Part shown: positions 52,196 through 59,420 of the stretch, one piece after another
How positions within the stretch are numbered: the first letter of the stretch is position 1
Layout of the letters: each line of letters begins with the position of its first letter
Assembly (NCBI GenBank): GCA_964577175.1
Contig: CAZNYC010000001.1
Span: 1 to 64,000, forward strand
Reading direction: 5' to 3'
DNA from: BS750m-G62 sp964577175
Lineage (GTDB): Bacteria; Planctomycetota; Phycisphaerae; FEN-1346
DNA length: 64,000 bases
Made by a program: the position numbers and the translations under genes
The notes under the pieces: model-generated
Databases searched by the model: none
What the model saw: only the letters and a program-made list of their open reading frames with translations
What the model was told of the DNA's origin: nothing

Positions 52196-52634
52196 TTACC
52201 GGATACGGCGTAACGCGGAAAGCAAAACCCAGAAAGTCAGCGGTGGCATCAGTGTCGCTGCAAAGATGAGGTTGAGCACCCCTCTGGCGGGAGGATACAG
52301 ACCGTCTGATGTGGCCTCCGGCCATTCCACCGGAAACGGGACAAGGGTGCCGAGCGCCACCGCGGCTGCTGTGAGCACGAGCCACAGGACGAGCGGAACG
52401 TGTAGGTGCCACCTGCGATTCGGGCACTCGCCCGCCAAATGGCTTACGCCGAGCACCGTCACGAATGCCCCCGCTGTGGCCAGACCGGCGAAGAGCGCTT
52501 CTAGGAACGGCTCGGGCGCCTGATCGAGAAATGGCGCGGGGGGGAAGAAACATCAGATACCCAAAGGTCCCGGCAGCCGCCAGCAGATAACGCAGCACGG
52601 GCCAGCAGGCCATCATGACGTGCTGAAGGGCCAT
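52196..52634 (-). pseudogene. Small polytopic membrane protein, frameshifted at a C7 tract
   Basis: Reading left from 52634, a frame starts MALQHVMMACWPVLRYLLAA and continues to FLPP near 52540. There a seven-cytosine run (52538-52544 on this strand) shifts the frame. The continuing hydrophobic protein, APFLDQAPEPFLEALFAGLA onward, lies in the next frame and ends at 52196. Removing one C gives a single protein of about 145 residues with four hydrophobic segments. Either the gene is broken or phase-variable, or the base count is a sequencing error. A GGAAGAGG lies just upstream of the ATG, which is 12 bases after the preceding membrane-protein gene. No family recognised. Confidence 0.65.
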
Positions 52635-52646
52635 ACGCCTCTTCCT

Positions 52647-53030
52647 TCAAGAGTAACCGGCAGACGGGAAAATGAAGCACGCCGCAGCGGCGGCAGCATG
52701 GACCGCCAGGATAATCGCCACCACCATCGCCATACGCCGGAACGACGATGCAGATGCCCCCAACACCGCCCCGTAAAGAGGGAACTGCAAAAGGCCCACA
52801 CCAAGAACCAGTATCGCAGACAGTCCGTACGGCTCACCTACTTCCCCGCTTAATCCGGGCAGGAGAATCATCGAATAGGGAAAAAACACCTTGGCCCACA
52901 GATAGTCGCCGTGGCCGCCGCCGGCGGATATGAACGCCAGCAACAGCGCGGGCAGTGTGAACAGCATTCCGACGCCCACGCCCATGACCACCCGCCAGAT
53001 TGCCGACGTGCGCCTACGCGGCAGTGCCAT
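52647..53030 (-). CDS. Small integral membrane protein of unknown function
   Basis: Protein of 127 residues with a short basic N-terminus and about four hydrophobic segments: VVMGVGVGMLFTLPALLLAF, a middle segment around FPYSMILLPGLSG, LSAILVLGVGLLQFPLYGAV and MAMVVAIILAVHAAAAAACF. I recognise no family. GGGAGA lies seven bases before the ATG. Its stop is 12 bases from the start of the frameshifted membrane gene, so the two are probably co-transcribed and may form a membrane pair. Third-position GC is lower than in neighbouring genes, hinting at different ancestry. Confidence 0.65.
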   Translation of the reverse strand: MALPRRRTSAIWRVVMGVGVGMLFTLPALLLAFISAGGGHGDYLWAKVFFPYSMILLPGLSGEVGEPYGLSAILVLGVGLLQFPLYGAVLGASASSFRRMAMVVAIILAVHAAAAAACFIFPSAGYS

Positions 53031-53459
53031 CGTCTGGTCTCCCGTGAGTCGGTTTAGACAGCTAACCCCTCTGCGGGCATCAAGGACCGGTTTGTCACAG
53101 CACTCGGGCCCACCCGGTTTATCTGGACGTAATTATTCTTTCTCGCCCTTCCTCGGCCTGCCCGGCGCCACAGGGACGAGTCGCCGGTCCAGGCGGCGCT
53201 CCGGCCGACGCAGGAAGGAGACCTCGCCCGGCGGCCGGCCCGGCCGGCCGTGACGCCGCAGCCGCTCAAGCATCGCCCCGTCTTCTTCCGCCCGCAGAAA
53301 CGCCCGCCAGTCGGTCGCCTCCGCCACCAGCGTACCTCCGGGGGAGACGGGGTCAAGCGAACAATGGTATGTACGTGCCCCAAAATCCCGGAAATCGCTG
53401 AGCGGCCGAAGCCGGAGGGTTATTCGGAGAGGCTCTATGACGGGAGCGGGCGGAAACGG
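53031..53459. other. Intergenic region with transposase remnant
   Basis: Gap of 429 bases between the nqr operon end and the small membrane gene. The central part, 53133-53327, is the RAYT-like remnant. The remainder (53031-53132 and 53328-53459) shows no gene. AT-rich TTATCTGGACGTAATTATTC near 53117-53136 marks the boundary with the remnant's stop codon. Confidence 0.55.
53133..53327 (-). pseudogene. C-terminal remnant of a REP-associated tyrosine transposase (Y1/RAYT)
   Basis: An open stretch of about 64 codons encodes WRAFLRAEEDGAMLERLRRH followed by GRPGRPPGEVSFLRRPERRL and ends PGRPRKGEKE. This pattern (RTGRPLG-like, then a Leu-Glu-x-x-LGR-like helix, then PGRPRK) is what I recall from C-termini of REP-associated tyrosine transposases. 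The catalytic HUH region and tyrosine are absent, and there is no proper start upstream. It is judged a decayed fragment. Confidence 0.5.
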
Positions 53460-54554
53460 TCAGTCGAACTTGTCGTAGAAGATGGCGTCGGGCGGCAGGC
53501 CCTTGTCTTCGAGGACGCGGGTGACGGCCTCGATCATCGGCGGCGGACCGCAGAGGAACGCCTGCCGCTCGCCCCCCGGCTCGAGGTACTTGTCGACCGA
53601 GAGGTGGATGAACCCCGTCTCGCCCTGCCAGTCGGCGTCGTCGGGGCCGGGTTCGCTCAGGGCGTAGACGACGTGGAAGTTCGGGTGCTTCTCGGCCAGG
53701 GCCAGCCACTTCTCGAAGTAGAAGGCGTCGGCGGTGGTGCGGCAGCCGAAGAAGAACCAGCACGACCGCTCCGGCTGCCGCGCGTATACGGTCTCGATGA
53801 TGTTCTTGACGGGTGCCATGCCGCAGCCACCCGCCACGCAGACGAGTTCGACGTCCGGGTCCTCGTTCAGGCGGAACTCGCCGAACGGGCCGGTGAAGAC
53901 GACCGGGTCGCCGACCTGGAGGTTATGGAGGTAGGTGGATCCGACGCCGCCCGGCACCAGCGTGACGACCAGTTCCACGTGCGTCGTGTCGTGGACCGGG
54001 GAACTGATCGAATAGGCCCGCCACTGGGGTCCCTCCGGCGAAGGCGCCTGGACCTGCACGTACTGGCCGGGACGCTGCGCGATCTCGGCCGGCTCGACGA
54101 GCCGGAGGCGGATCTCCTTCGTGTCGGGCGTCAGGTCGCGGGTGGACTCGACCTCGGCGGAGAAGAGTTGGACGTTGAGGATGTCCTCGGGAATCTGGAG
54201 GTCCAGGGCCTCGCGGACCTTGACCTGGCACGCCAGGCGGACCCCCGACCGCATGTCGCGGCGGGAGAGGAACGGCAGTTCGGTCGGCAGGACCCGGCCG
54301 CCGCCCGAGAGCACGCGGACCTTGCAGAAGCCGCACGTGCCCTTCCCGCCGCAAGCCGACGGGATGTAGATCTCGCCCTCGTTCAGGGTCTGGAGCAGCG
54401 TCTGGCCGCCCTCCACCTCCAGGACCCGTTCGCCGGCGTTGATCGAGATCGGGCAGACGCCGTAGTCCAGCAGGTAGCGTTCCGCGACCACCAGGCCGAG
54501 GGCCAGCACCCCCAGCAGGACGCCGACCACCAGGATGCTCCACACGAAGATCAT
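53460..54554 (-). CDS. nqrF: Na+-translocating NADH:quinone reductase subunit F
   Basis: Electron-entry subunit of 364 residues. One N-terminal transmembrane helix (residues 3-24) is followed by a plant-type 2Fe-2S domain with Cys68, Cys74, Cys77 and Cys109 (CGGKGTCGFC and later ACQV). Next comes an FAD-binding domain with RAYSISS and GGVGSTYL, then an NAD(H)-binding domain with GGCGMAPVKNII and CGPPPMIEAV, ending FYDKFD. It oxidises NADH and passes electrons to FAD and then 2Fe-2S. The ATG at 54554 puts the helix at the N-terminus as in the family. It is the last gene of the operon, five bases after nqrE. Confidence 0.95.
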   Translation of the reverse strand: MIFVWSILVVGVLLGVLALGLVVAERYLLDYGVCPISINAGERVLEVEGGQTLLQTLNEGEIYIPSACGGKGTCGFCKVRVLSGGGRVLPTELPFLSRRDMRSGVRLACQVKVREALDLQIPEDILNVQLFSAEVESTRDLTPDTKEIRLRLVEPAEIAQRPGQYVQVQAPSPEGPQWRAYSISSPVHDTTHVELVVTLVPGGVGSTYLHNLQVGDPVVFTGPFGEFRLNEDPDVELVCVAGGCGMAPVKNIIETVYARQPERSCWFFFGCRTTADAFYFEKWLALAEKHPNFHVVYALSEPGPDDADWQGETGFIHLSVDKYLEPGGERQAFLCGPPPMIEAVTRVLEDKGLPPDAIFYDKFD

Positions 54555-54559
54555 GTCGC

Positions 54560-55165
54560 TCAGTCCAGCGAAGCCATGCCCATGAATCCCATGAACGCCA
54601 GGGCCATGACGCCCGTGACGATCATGACGATCGAGACGCCCCGGAATGCCGGGGGCAGGTTCGCGTACCCCATCTTCTGCCTGAGGCCCGTCATCAGCGT
54701 AATGGCCAGCGCGAACGCCAGGCCCGACCCCAGCCCGTACCACGACGCCTGCCACAGGCTGTAATCGAAGATGTTGATGGCGAAGAGGCTCGCGCCCAGG
54801 ATGGCGCAGTTGACGGTAATCAGCGGCAGGAAGATGCCCAGCGAGTAGTACAGCGTCGGGCTGAACCGCTCGACCACCATCTCCACCAACTGCACGAACG
54901 CCGCAATCACCGCAATGAACACGACGAACTGGAGATGCTCCAGCCCCAGCGGCACGAGCACCTGGTGATGGATCACGTGGTTCAGGATCGTGGTCGAGGT
55001 CATGACGAACGTCACGGCCGCCCCCAGGCCGAGGCTCGTCTCGTACTGCTTCGAGCATGCCAGGAACGAACACATCCCCAGGAAGTAGACCAGGAGAATG
55101 TTGTTCGTGAAGATGGCCGCGAAGAAGATGACCAGCGCGCCGGGGCCGCCCGTCGGGTCGGTCAT
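54560..55165 (-). CDS. nqrE: Na+-translocating NADH:quinone reductase subunit E
   Basis: Membrane subunit of 201 residues with six helices, from the NqrE/RnfA family. FFAAIFTNNILLVYFLGMCSF near the N-terminus and VNCAILGASLF in the second half carry the two conserved cysteines that hold an intramembrane iron centre shared with NqrD. Ends GFMGMASLD. The start overlaps the nqrD stop by four bases (ATGA), indicating translational coupling. Confidence 0.95.
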   Translation of the reverse strand: MTDPTGGPGALVIFFAAIFTNNILLVYFLGMCSFLACSKQYETSLGLGAAVTFVMTSTTILNHVIHHQVLVPLGLEHLQFVVFIAVIAAFVQLVEMVVERFSPTLYYSLGIFLPLITVNCAILGASLFAINIFDYSLWQASWYGLGSGLAFALAITLMTGLRQKMGYANLPPAFRGVSIVMIVTGVMALAFMGFMGMASLD

Positions 55166-55827
55166 GACTCGCCCTCCGTTTCCTTCTGGAGCCCCAGGGC
55201 GTAGAAGAGGGCCACGAGCAGGCCGAGGGCGATGAATCCCCCGGGCGCCATCTTCATCACGAGGTTCGGTTCGTAGCCCGGAATCTCCAGCAGGACCCAC
55301 GACCGGCCGAACAGGATCCGCCCGCTGCCGGCGACCTCGCGCACCAGGCCGACGGCCGCCAGAACCATCGTGTAGCCCAGCCCGTTGGCCAGGCCGTCGA
55401 TCAGGCTGTGGTGCGGCCGCTCGTGCAGGGCGTACGCCTCGGCCCGGCCCATGATGATGCAGTTGGTGATGATGAGGCCGACGTAGGCGCCGAGGCGTTT
55501 CGACATATCCCAGTAAAACGCCTTCAGGAACTGGTCCACCAGGATGACGAAGGTGGCGATGACGGCGACCTCGACGATCATGCGGATGCGGCGGGGAATC
55601 GCCCCGCGCATCACCGAGATCAGCAGGTTCGACATGAGGATGACGAACACCACCGCCGCCCCCATGACGAGCGAGTTCTCCAGCCGCGTCGTCACCGCCA
55701 GGGCCGAGCAGATGCCCAGCACCTGGATGGCGATGGGGTTGTTCTTCCAGACGCCGGCCGTGAACGTCAGGATACCCTTCCGTTCGTCGCCCAGACCGAC
55801 CGCCGGGTTGGGAGCGTCAGCCGCCAT
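55162..55827 (-). CDS. nqrD: Na+-translocating NADH:quinone reductase subunit D
   Basis: Membrane subunit of 221 residues, from the NqrD/RnfE family. Conserved segments are NNPIAIQVLGICSALAVTTR (first metal-binding Cys) and IITNCIIMGRAEAYA (second Cys), and it pairs with NqrE around the membrane iron site. Length and topology are normal. It overlaps the end of nqrC by 11 bases and nqrE by four. Confidence 0.95.
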   Translation of the reverse strand: MAADAPNPAVGLGDERKGILTFTAGVWKNNPIAIQVLGICSALAVTTRLENSLVMGAAVVFVILMSNLLISVMRGAIPRRIRMIVEVAVIATFVILVDQFLKAFYWDMSKRLGAYVGLIITNCIIMGRAEAYALHERPHHSLIDGLANGLGYTMVLAAVGLVREVAGSGRILFGRSWVLLEIPGYEPNLVMKMAPGGFIALGLLVALFYALGLQKETEGES

Positions 55828-56443
55828 CGCCGCCCTCCGCAGGCACCACCACCTCGGCCAGCGTCCGCTCGAGCATCGCCTCGACGCGCTGGCTGGTCAT
55901 CGTCGCCCCGGTAATCGCCTGGATGTCCAGGTCCACCCGGCCGGCCCGCGCCGGCACCGGCATGCCGCGGAACTGGTTGCGGAACGCCGGCGTCTCGATC
56001 TCCGCCCCCAGGCCGGGCGTTTCGGAATGCTTGTAGAACGTGACGCGGCGAACGGTCTCCAGGTCCGGCGCCAGGGCCACGAACCCGTCAATCGTCCCCC
56101 ACAACCCTTTGCCCGTAAACGGGACGGCGACGGCGTCGTCGGTCCAGTACGCCGGCCGGCCGGCCAGCGGCCGCTCGCGGACCGACCGCTCGAACCGCTC
56201 GAGGATCTCGTCGTTGCTCGCCGGCCGCTCGGTGACCGTGGTGTGGCCAGTGTCGGGGTCGACACGCTCCGCGCGAACGGTCGTCGGGATGCCGAGCACG
56301 CGGAGGATGCTGCGGGCCCGCTCGGCCCGCTGGTTCGCCGCCCGGCGCTCGGCGGTGATCGCACGGCCGGCCGTCAGCAGCGCGGCGCACGCCACTCCCA
56401 CCGCCACCGCAAAGCCTACCGTGTACGCCGGTCGCCGTTTCAC
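55817..56443 (-). CDS. nqrC: Na+-translocating NADH:quinone reductase subunit C (FMN-carrying)
   Basis: About 208 residues: one N-terminal membrane helix (YTVGFAVAVGVACAALLTAG) and a periplasmic FMN-binding domain. The ApbE flavinylation motif is AITGATMTS, with FMN expected on Thr181; KHSETPGLGAEIE is also family-typical. It is shorter than the Vibrio protein (about 257 residues), mainly in the region before the flavin domain. GTG at 56443 is preferred because GGAGG lies eight bases upstream and it overlaps the nqrB stop as GTGA; an ATG at 56467 is the alternative. Confidence 0.92.
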   Translation of the reverse strand: MKRRPAYTVGFAVAVGVACAALLTAGRAITAERRAANQRAERARSILRVLGIPTTVRAERVDPDTGHTTVTERPASNDEILERFERSVRERPLAGRPAYWTDDAVAVPFTGKGLWGTIDGFVALAPDLETVRRVTFYKHSETPGLGAEIETPAFRNQFRGMPVPARAGRVDLDIQAITGATMTSQRVEAMLERTLAEVVVPAEGGDGG

Positions 56444-57591
56444 GCCTCGAGCCTCCGTGTGCGCCATCGAATCACGATTTCGTCGAGCGTCGGGGCCGCA
56501 ATGTTGCCCAGCAGGATGGCGAACGTCACACCCTCGACGTACCCCGTCAGGTTCCGGATCAGCACCACCAGGGCGCCGATGAGCAGGCCGTAGAGCAGTT
56601 TCGCGGGGTTGGTGATGGGGCTGCTCACCGGATCGGTCGCCATGTAGACCGTCCCGAAGAGGAACCCGCCTGCGAAGAGGTGCCAGCCCACCGGGCCGAA
56701 CGTCGCGGGCGCGGCCGCGTGCAGCACCGCGCCCAGCACCAGGAAACCGCCGATCGCCCCGCCGACCGTCCGCCACGGCACCACGCCCACCAGCACCAGG
56801 AACGCCGCGCCCAGAAGGATGCAGACGGCACTCGTTTCGCCGATGCATCCCGCGATATGGCCCCAGACGAGGTTCGCCACCGGCTCCGCCTCTTCGTAGA
56901 ACGCCTCGGGCGCCTCCAGGGCCGCCTTGGCCTCCACGAGCGGCGTCGCCATGGTGACGGCGTCGACGGCCGAATCGGCGGTCTGCCCGGCTGCGGCTGT
57001 GGCATCGCCGTACGACGCCGGCGCGACGGCGTACTCCAGCAGCCGGCCCGGCCAGGCGGTCTTCGGCTCGATCCACGCGCCCATCCCCGTCGGGTACCCG
57101 ACCGTCAGGATACACCGGCCGAGCAGGGCCGGGTTGAACAGGTTCCGCCCCGTCCCGCCGAAGATTTCTTTGCCGAGGATCACGCCGGCGGCCACGCCGA
57201 CCGCCACCATCCACAGGGGAATGCCGGGCGGCAGGGCCAAGGGAAAGATGAGGCCCGTCACGAGGAACCCCTCGTTGATCTCCTCCCGCCGCACGCACGC
57301 GAAGAGGACCTCGATTATGCCGCCCACCACGTACGAGACGAGAATCACCGCCAGCACCCGCAGACCGAACAGGTACACCCCCGCCAGCAGCGGCGGCACA
57401 AGCCCGATCACCACCATCGACATGTAGCGTTTGACGTCGAGCGGGTCGCGGACCCAGGGCGGTGTGTCCGGGGCGGTGTCCGGCCAAAGGTGAAACGCCT
57501 CGATGGCGTCGAACAGCGGCCGGAAAAACCGCAGCGGCGGGCGCTCGAAGCGCGGCCGCAGCCGCTCGAAGAGACGCTCCACGACCTTCAT
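56440..57591 (-). CDS. nqrB: Na+-translocating NADH:quinone reductase subunit B
   Basis: Polytopic subunit of 383 residues, from the NqrB/RnfD family. It has an amphipathic N-terminus (about 1-55), then membrane helices with REEINEGFLVTGLIFPLALP, FGGTGRNLFNPALLGR and FLFGTVYMATDPVSSP. The covalent-FMN motif DAVTMATPL places the flavin on Thr216. In the complex it also binds riboflavin and forms the sodium path. It overlaps nqrA by four bases (57588-57591) and nqrC by four. Confidence 0.95.
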   Translation of the reverse strand: MKVVERLFERLRPRFERPPLRFFRPLFDAIEAFHLWPDTAPDTPPWVRDPLDVKRYMSMVVIGLVPPLLAGVYLFGLRVLAVILVSYVVGGIIEVLFACVRREEINEGFLVTGLIFPLALPPGIPLWMVAVGVAAGVILGKEIFGGTGRNLFNPALLGRCILTVGYPTGMGAWIEPKTAWPGRLLEYAVAPASYGDATAAAGQTADSAVDAVTMATPLVEAKAALEAPEAFYEEAEPVANLVWGHIAGCIGETSAVCILLGAAFLVLVGVVPWRTVGGAIGGFLVLGAVLHAAAPATFGPVGWHLFAGGFLFGTVYMATDPVSSPITNPAKLLYGLLIGALVVLIRNLTGYVEGVTFAILLGNIAAPTLDEIVIRWRTRRLEA

Positions 57592-58979
57592 GAGGCGGCT
57601 CCTTCCTGGGCGTCCGCCTTGGCAGCGGCCGCCGCAGCCGCCTCCGCCGCCTCCTTCCGTTCCTCCGCCAGATCCTGCTGGGCCTCCAGGAACTGGGCGC
57701 GGAGTTCAATCTTCGACGGGCACACGTACGAACACAGCCCGCACCCGACGCACAGGTCCACGCCTAGCCGCTCGGCATTGTCGAGCGAGCCCTGGTAAAG
57801 ATACTTGTGGATCATGTGCGGCATGATGCCCGCCGGGCACACCTTCTCGCACAGGCCGCAGGCGATGCACGCCCGCCGCTCACCGCGGAGGGCCGTCGGC
57901 ATCCGTTCCGGAAACGCCCGGCGAAGCCGCGACAGGAACGTGCGGCTGTAGGACTGGCGGGACACGCCAGGACGGATCCATCCGAACAGTTGCGGCCCCG
58001 GCATCGGCGACAGGGCGGTCAGCCCCGGGCACCCGAGGGGCAGCCCCCGGACGCCGTCGCCTGCCATCGCGCCGGTCATGGCGCCGCCCAGGATCAGCCG
58101 CGCGCCCTCCTCGACTTCCGTCGACCGGATCGGCTCCAGGGGATAGCCCGCCGGCAGCCGCAGGTGCCGCGGGCGCTTCGCCGCCGGGCCGCCCACCGTC
58201 GTCAGGACGTCCAGCGTCGGCCGGGAATGCGTCAGGGCCCGGTCGACCGCCAGGACGCCCTCCGTCCGCAGGGCCCACACCGGTGGCCCGCCGGCCTCCA
58301 GGTCCAGCCCCCGGGCAATCAGGGCGAAAACGTCCATCGGGTACCGCAATGGAATCGTCACGATCTGAAGAAACGCGTGGCCGCGGAGTTGCTCGTGCAC
58401 CTCCTCGGCCAGGGCCGACTCCACGTCCGGCATGACGAGGTAGATCGGCTGATACTCGAGCAGCCCCTGGATCCGCTCCAATCCCCGGCTGAACGCCTCC
58501 AGGCCGGACCGCAGCATCGCCTCGCCGCGGACGCCGAACGGCTCCAGCCGCACCGTCGAGACGATGACCGCGCTCGGTTCCGCCGCCGGGTCCGGCACGG
58601 CCCCCGTGTGGGCGTCCTCGAAGAAGCACCACGCCCCAAGGTTCACGAGGCTTTGACGCGGGTCCGGCGCGGGCGGCCCTTCCTCACCCTGCTCCCCCGG
58701 GGGTACCACGTCCTCCAGGACGACGTGGCCTTGGCGGGCCTCCAGCCGGACGGTCCCGCTGCGCGGGGCGAGGAGCGGCACCTCGAAGTGCACCGGGTCG
58801 CGTGCGAGCACCTCCCCGGCCCGTACGGACTGCCCGTCGCCGATGGCCGGCTCCGTAAACGCCAGCCGCCCGCTCTCGACGGGCAGAAAGAGGGCGTCCG
58901 GCTCGGGAAGCGTCTCGGTCGTCGCCGCCGGCCGGCCCGCCAGCGGCACGTTGTATCCACCATGACGTTTCAGATGCAT
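57588..58979 (-). CDS. nqrA: Na+-translocating NADH:quinone reductase subunit A with RnfC-like double 4Fe-4S domain
   Basis: Protein of 463 residues. The N-terminus, KRHGGYNVPLAGRP followed by a biotinyl-like VPLLAPRSGTVRLEARQG, is NqrA-like. Unlike classical NqrA (no cofactor), the C-terminal part holds two complete CxxCxxCxxxCP motifs: Cys371/374/377/381 (CIACGLCEKVCP) and Cys410/413/416/420 (CVGCGLCSYVCP). This is the arrangement of RnfC. A charged Ala/Glu-rich helix closes the protein. Its place at the head of a complete nqrABCDEF set argues for NqrA function in quinone docking, with added iron-sulfur chemistry. First gene of the operon; a 12-bp palindrome, CGAAGGCCTTCG, overlaps the ribosome-binding site. 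Confidence 0.9.
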   Translation of the reverse strand: MHLKRHGGYNVPLAGRPAATTETLPEPDALFLPVESGRLAFTEPAIGDGQSVRAGEVLARDPVHFEVPLLAPRSGTVRLEARQGHVVLEDVVPPGEQGEEGPPAPDPRQSLVNLGAWCFFEDAHTGAVPDPAAEPSAVIVSTVRLEPFGVRGEAMLRSGLEAFSRGLERIQGLLEYQPIYLVMPDVESALAEEVHEQLRGHAFLQIVTIPLRYPMDVFALIARGLDLEAGGPPVWALRTEGVLAVDRALTHSRPTLDVLTTVGGPAAKRPRHLRLPAGYPLEPIRSTEVEEGARLILGGAMTGAMAGDGVRGLPLGCPGLTALSPMPGPQLFGWIRPGVSRQSYSRTFLSRLRRAFPERMPTALRGERRACIACGLCEKVCPAGIMPHMIHKYLYQGSLDNAERLGVDLCVGCGLCSYVCPSKIELRAQFLEAQQDLAEERKEAAEAAAAAAAKADAQEGAAS

Positions 58980-58991
58980 CGAAGGCCTTCG
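58980..58991. promoter_or_regulatory. nqrA: Perfect 12-bp palindrome over the nqrA ribosome-binding site
   Basis: CGAAGGCCTTCG is self-complementary and ends directly at the start codon; its GAAGG half would serve as the Shine-Dalgarno on the minus strand. It could be a regulator half-site or a hairpin affecting translation, or chance in GC-rich DNA. Confidence 0.3.
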
Positions 58992-59029
58992 TTTTTGCGT
59001 CGCCGCCGACCCGCCCGCGATTCGGCAGG

Positions 59030-59058
59030 ATTATAACAGAAAGAACCGGCCGATGGGA
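59030..59058 (-). promoter_or_regulatory. nqrA: Possible promoter of the nqr operon
   Basis: On the minus strand a perfect TATAAT is preceded by TGT, lying 50 bases upstream of the nqrA ATG. The hexamer 17 bases further upstream (TCCCAT) is a poor -35, so this would be a weak or activator-dependent promoter. Confidence 0.35.
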
Positions 59059-59273
59059 CTGCTATGCTATAAAATGTCCCGCCCCCCTCGGCCGGCTGAG
59101 GGGCGGTTTGCGGTCGACGATTCCCCGGCCGCGCGATGCGCGCACCGGGGGCGGTGCGAGAGGGCTCGGAGCCAAAGGAGTCTTTGCTGCTCTCACGGTG
59201 CGCGATAGAATCGTCAGAAAGGCCGGCTGCGATTGTCGGCTGGAAACCAGCCGGGAAACGCAGGGTTAAGACG

Positions 59274-59378
59274 ACATCGCTACGTCGGCCATGGGCGGGG
59301 CGGGTCTCCGCACCCACCGCGCTCAAAACGGCCTTTCCAAGGCTGCGCGGCGGGTACTCCAGACCCGCCGCGCACGAG
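59274..59378 (+). repeat. TIR-bearing double-hairpin repeat, copy 2
   Basis: Begins CATCGCTACGTCGGCC, then shows GGCGGGT paired loosely with ACCCACCGCG, the core TCAAAACGGCCTTTCCAAGG, and GCGCGGCGGG paired with CCCGCCGCGC, ending CACGAG. The right terminal repeat seen in the other copies is lost. It ends 42 bases before the haem-protein start codon, so it may lie within that gene's leader. Confidence 0.75.
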
Positions 59379-59420
59379 GCCGCGTGGTCGTGTTAAAGGG
59401 TGCGAGCCGGGAGGCGAACC

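Larger units (their letters stand above)
58980..59420. other. Divergent intergenic region nqrA / haem-protein gene
   Basis: Gap of 441 bases holding the nqr leader, a possible minus-strand promoter (-10 TATAAT at 59030-59035), a plus-strand TATAAA near 59069, and repeat copy 2 (59274-59378) just before the plus-strand gene. Positions 59090-59270 show nothing recognisable. Confidence 0.6.

Noticed and set aside
54555..55073. Upstream extension of nqrF to 55073
   Set aside because: It overlaps nqrE entirely and would bury the N-terminal membrane helix that all NqrF proteins start with.
53460..58979. Calling the operon rnf instead of nqr because of the double ferredoxin motif
   Set aside because: An NADH/FAD/2Fe-2S NqrF is present, no RnfB-type ferredoxin subunit is found, and gene order is nqrABCDEF.
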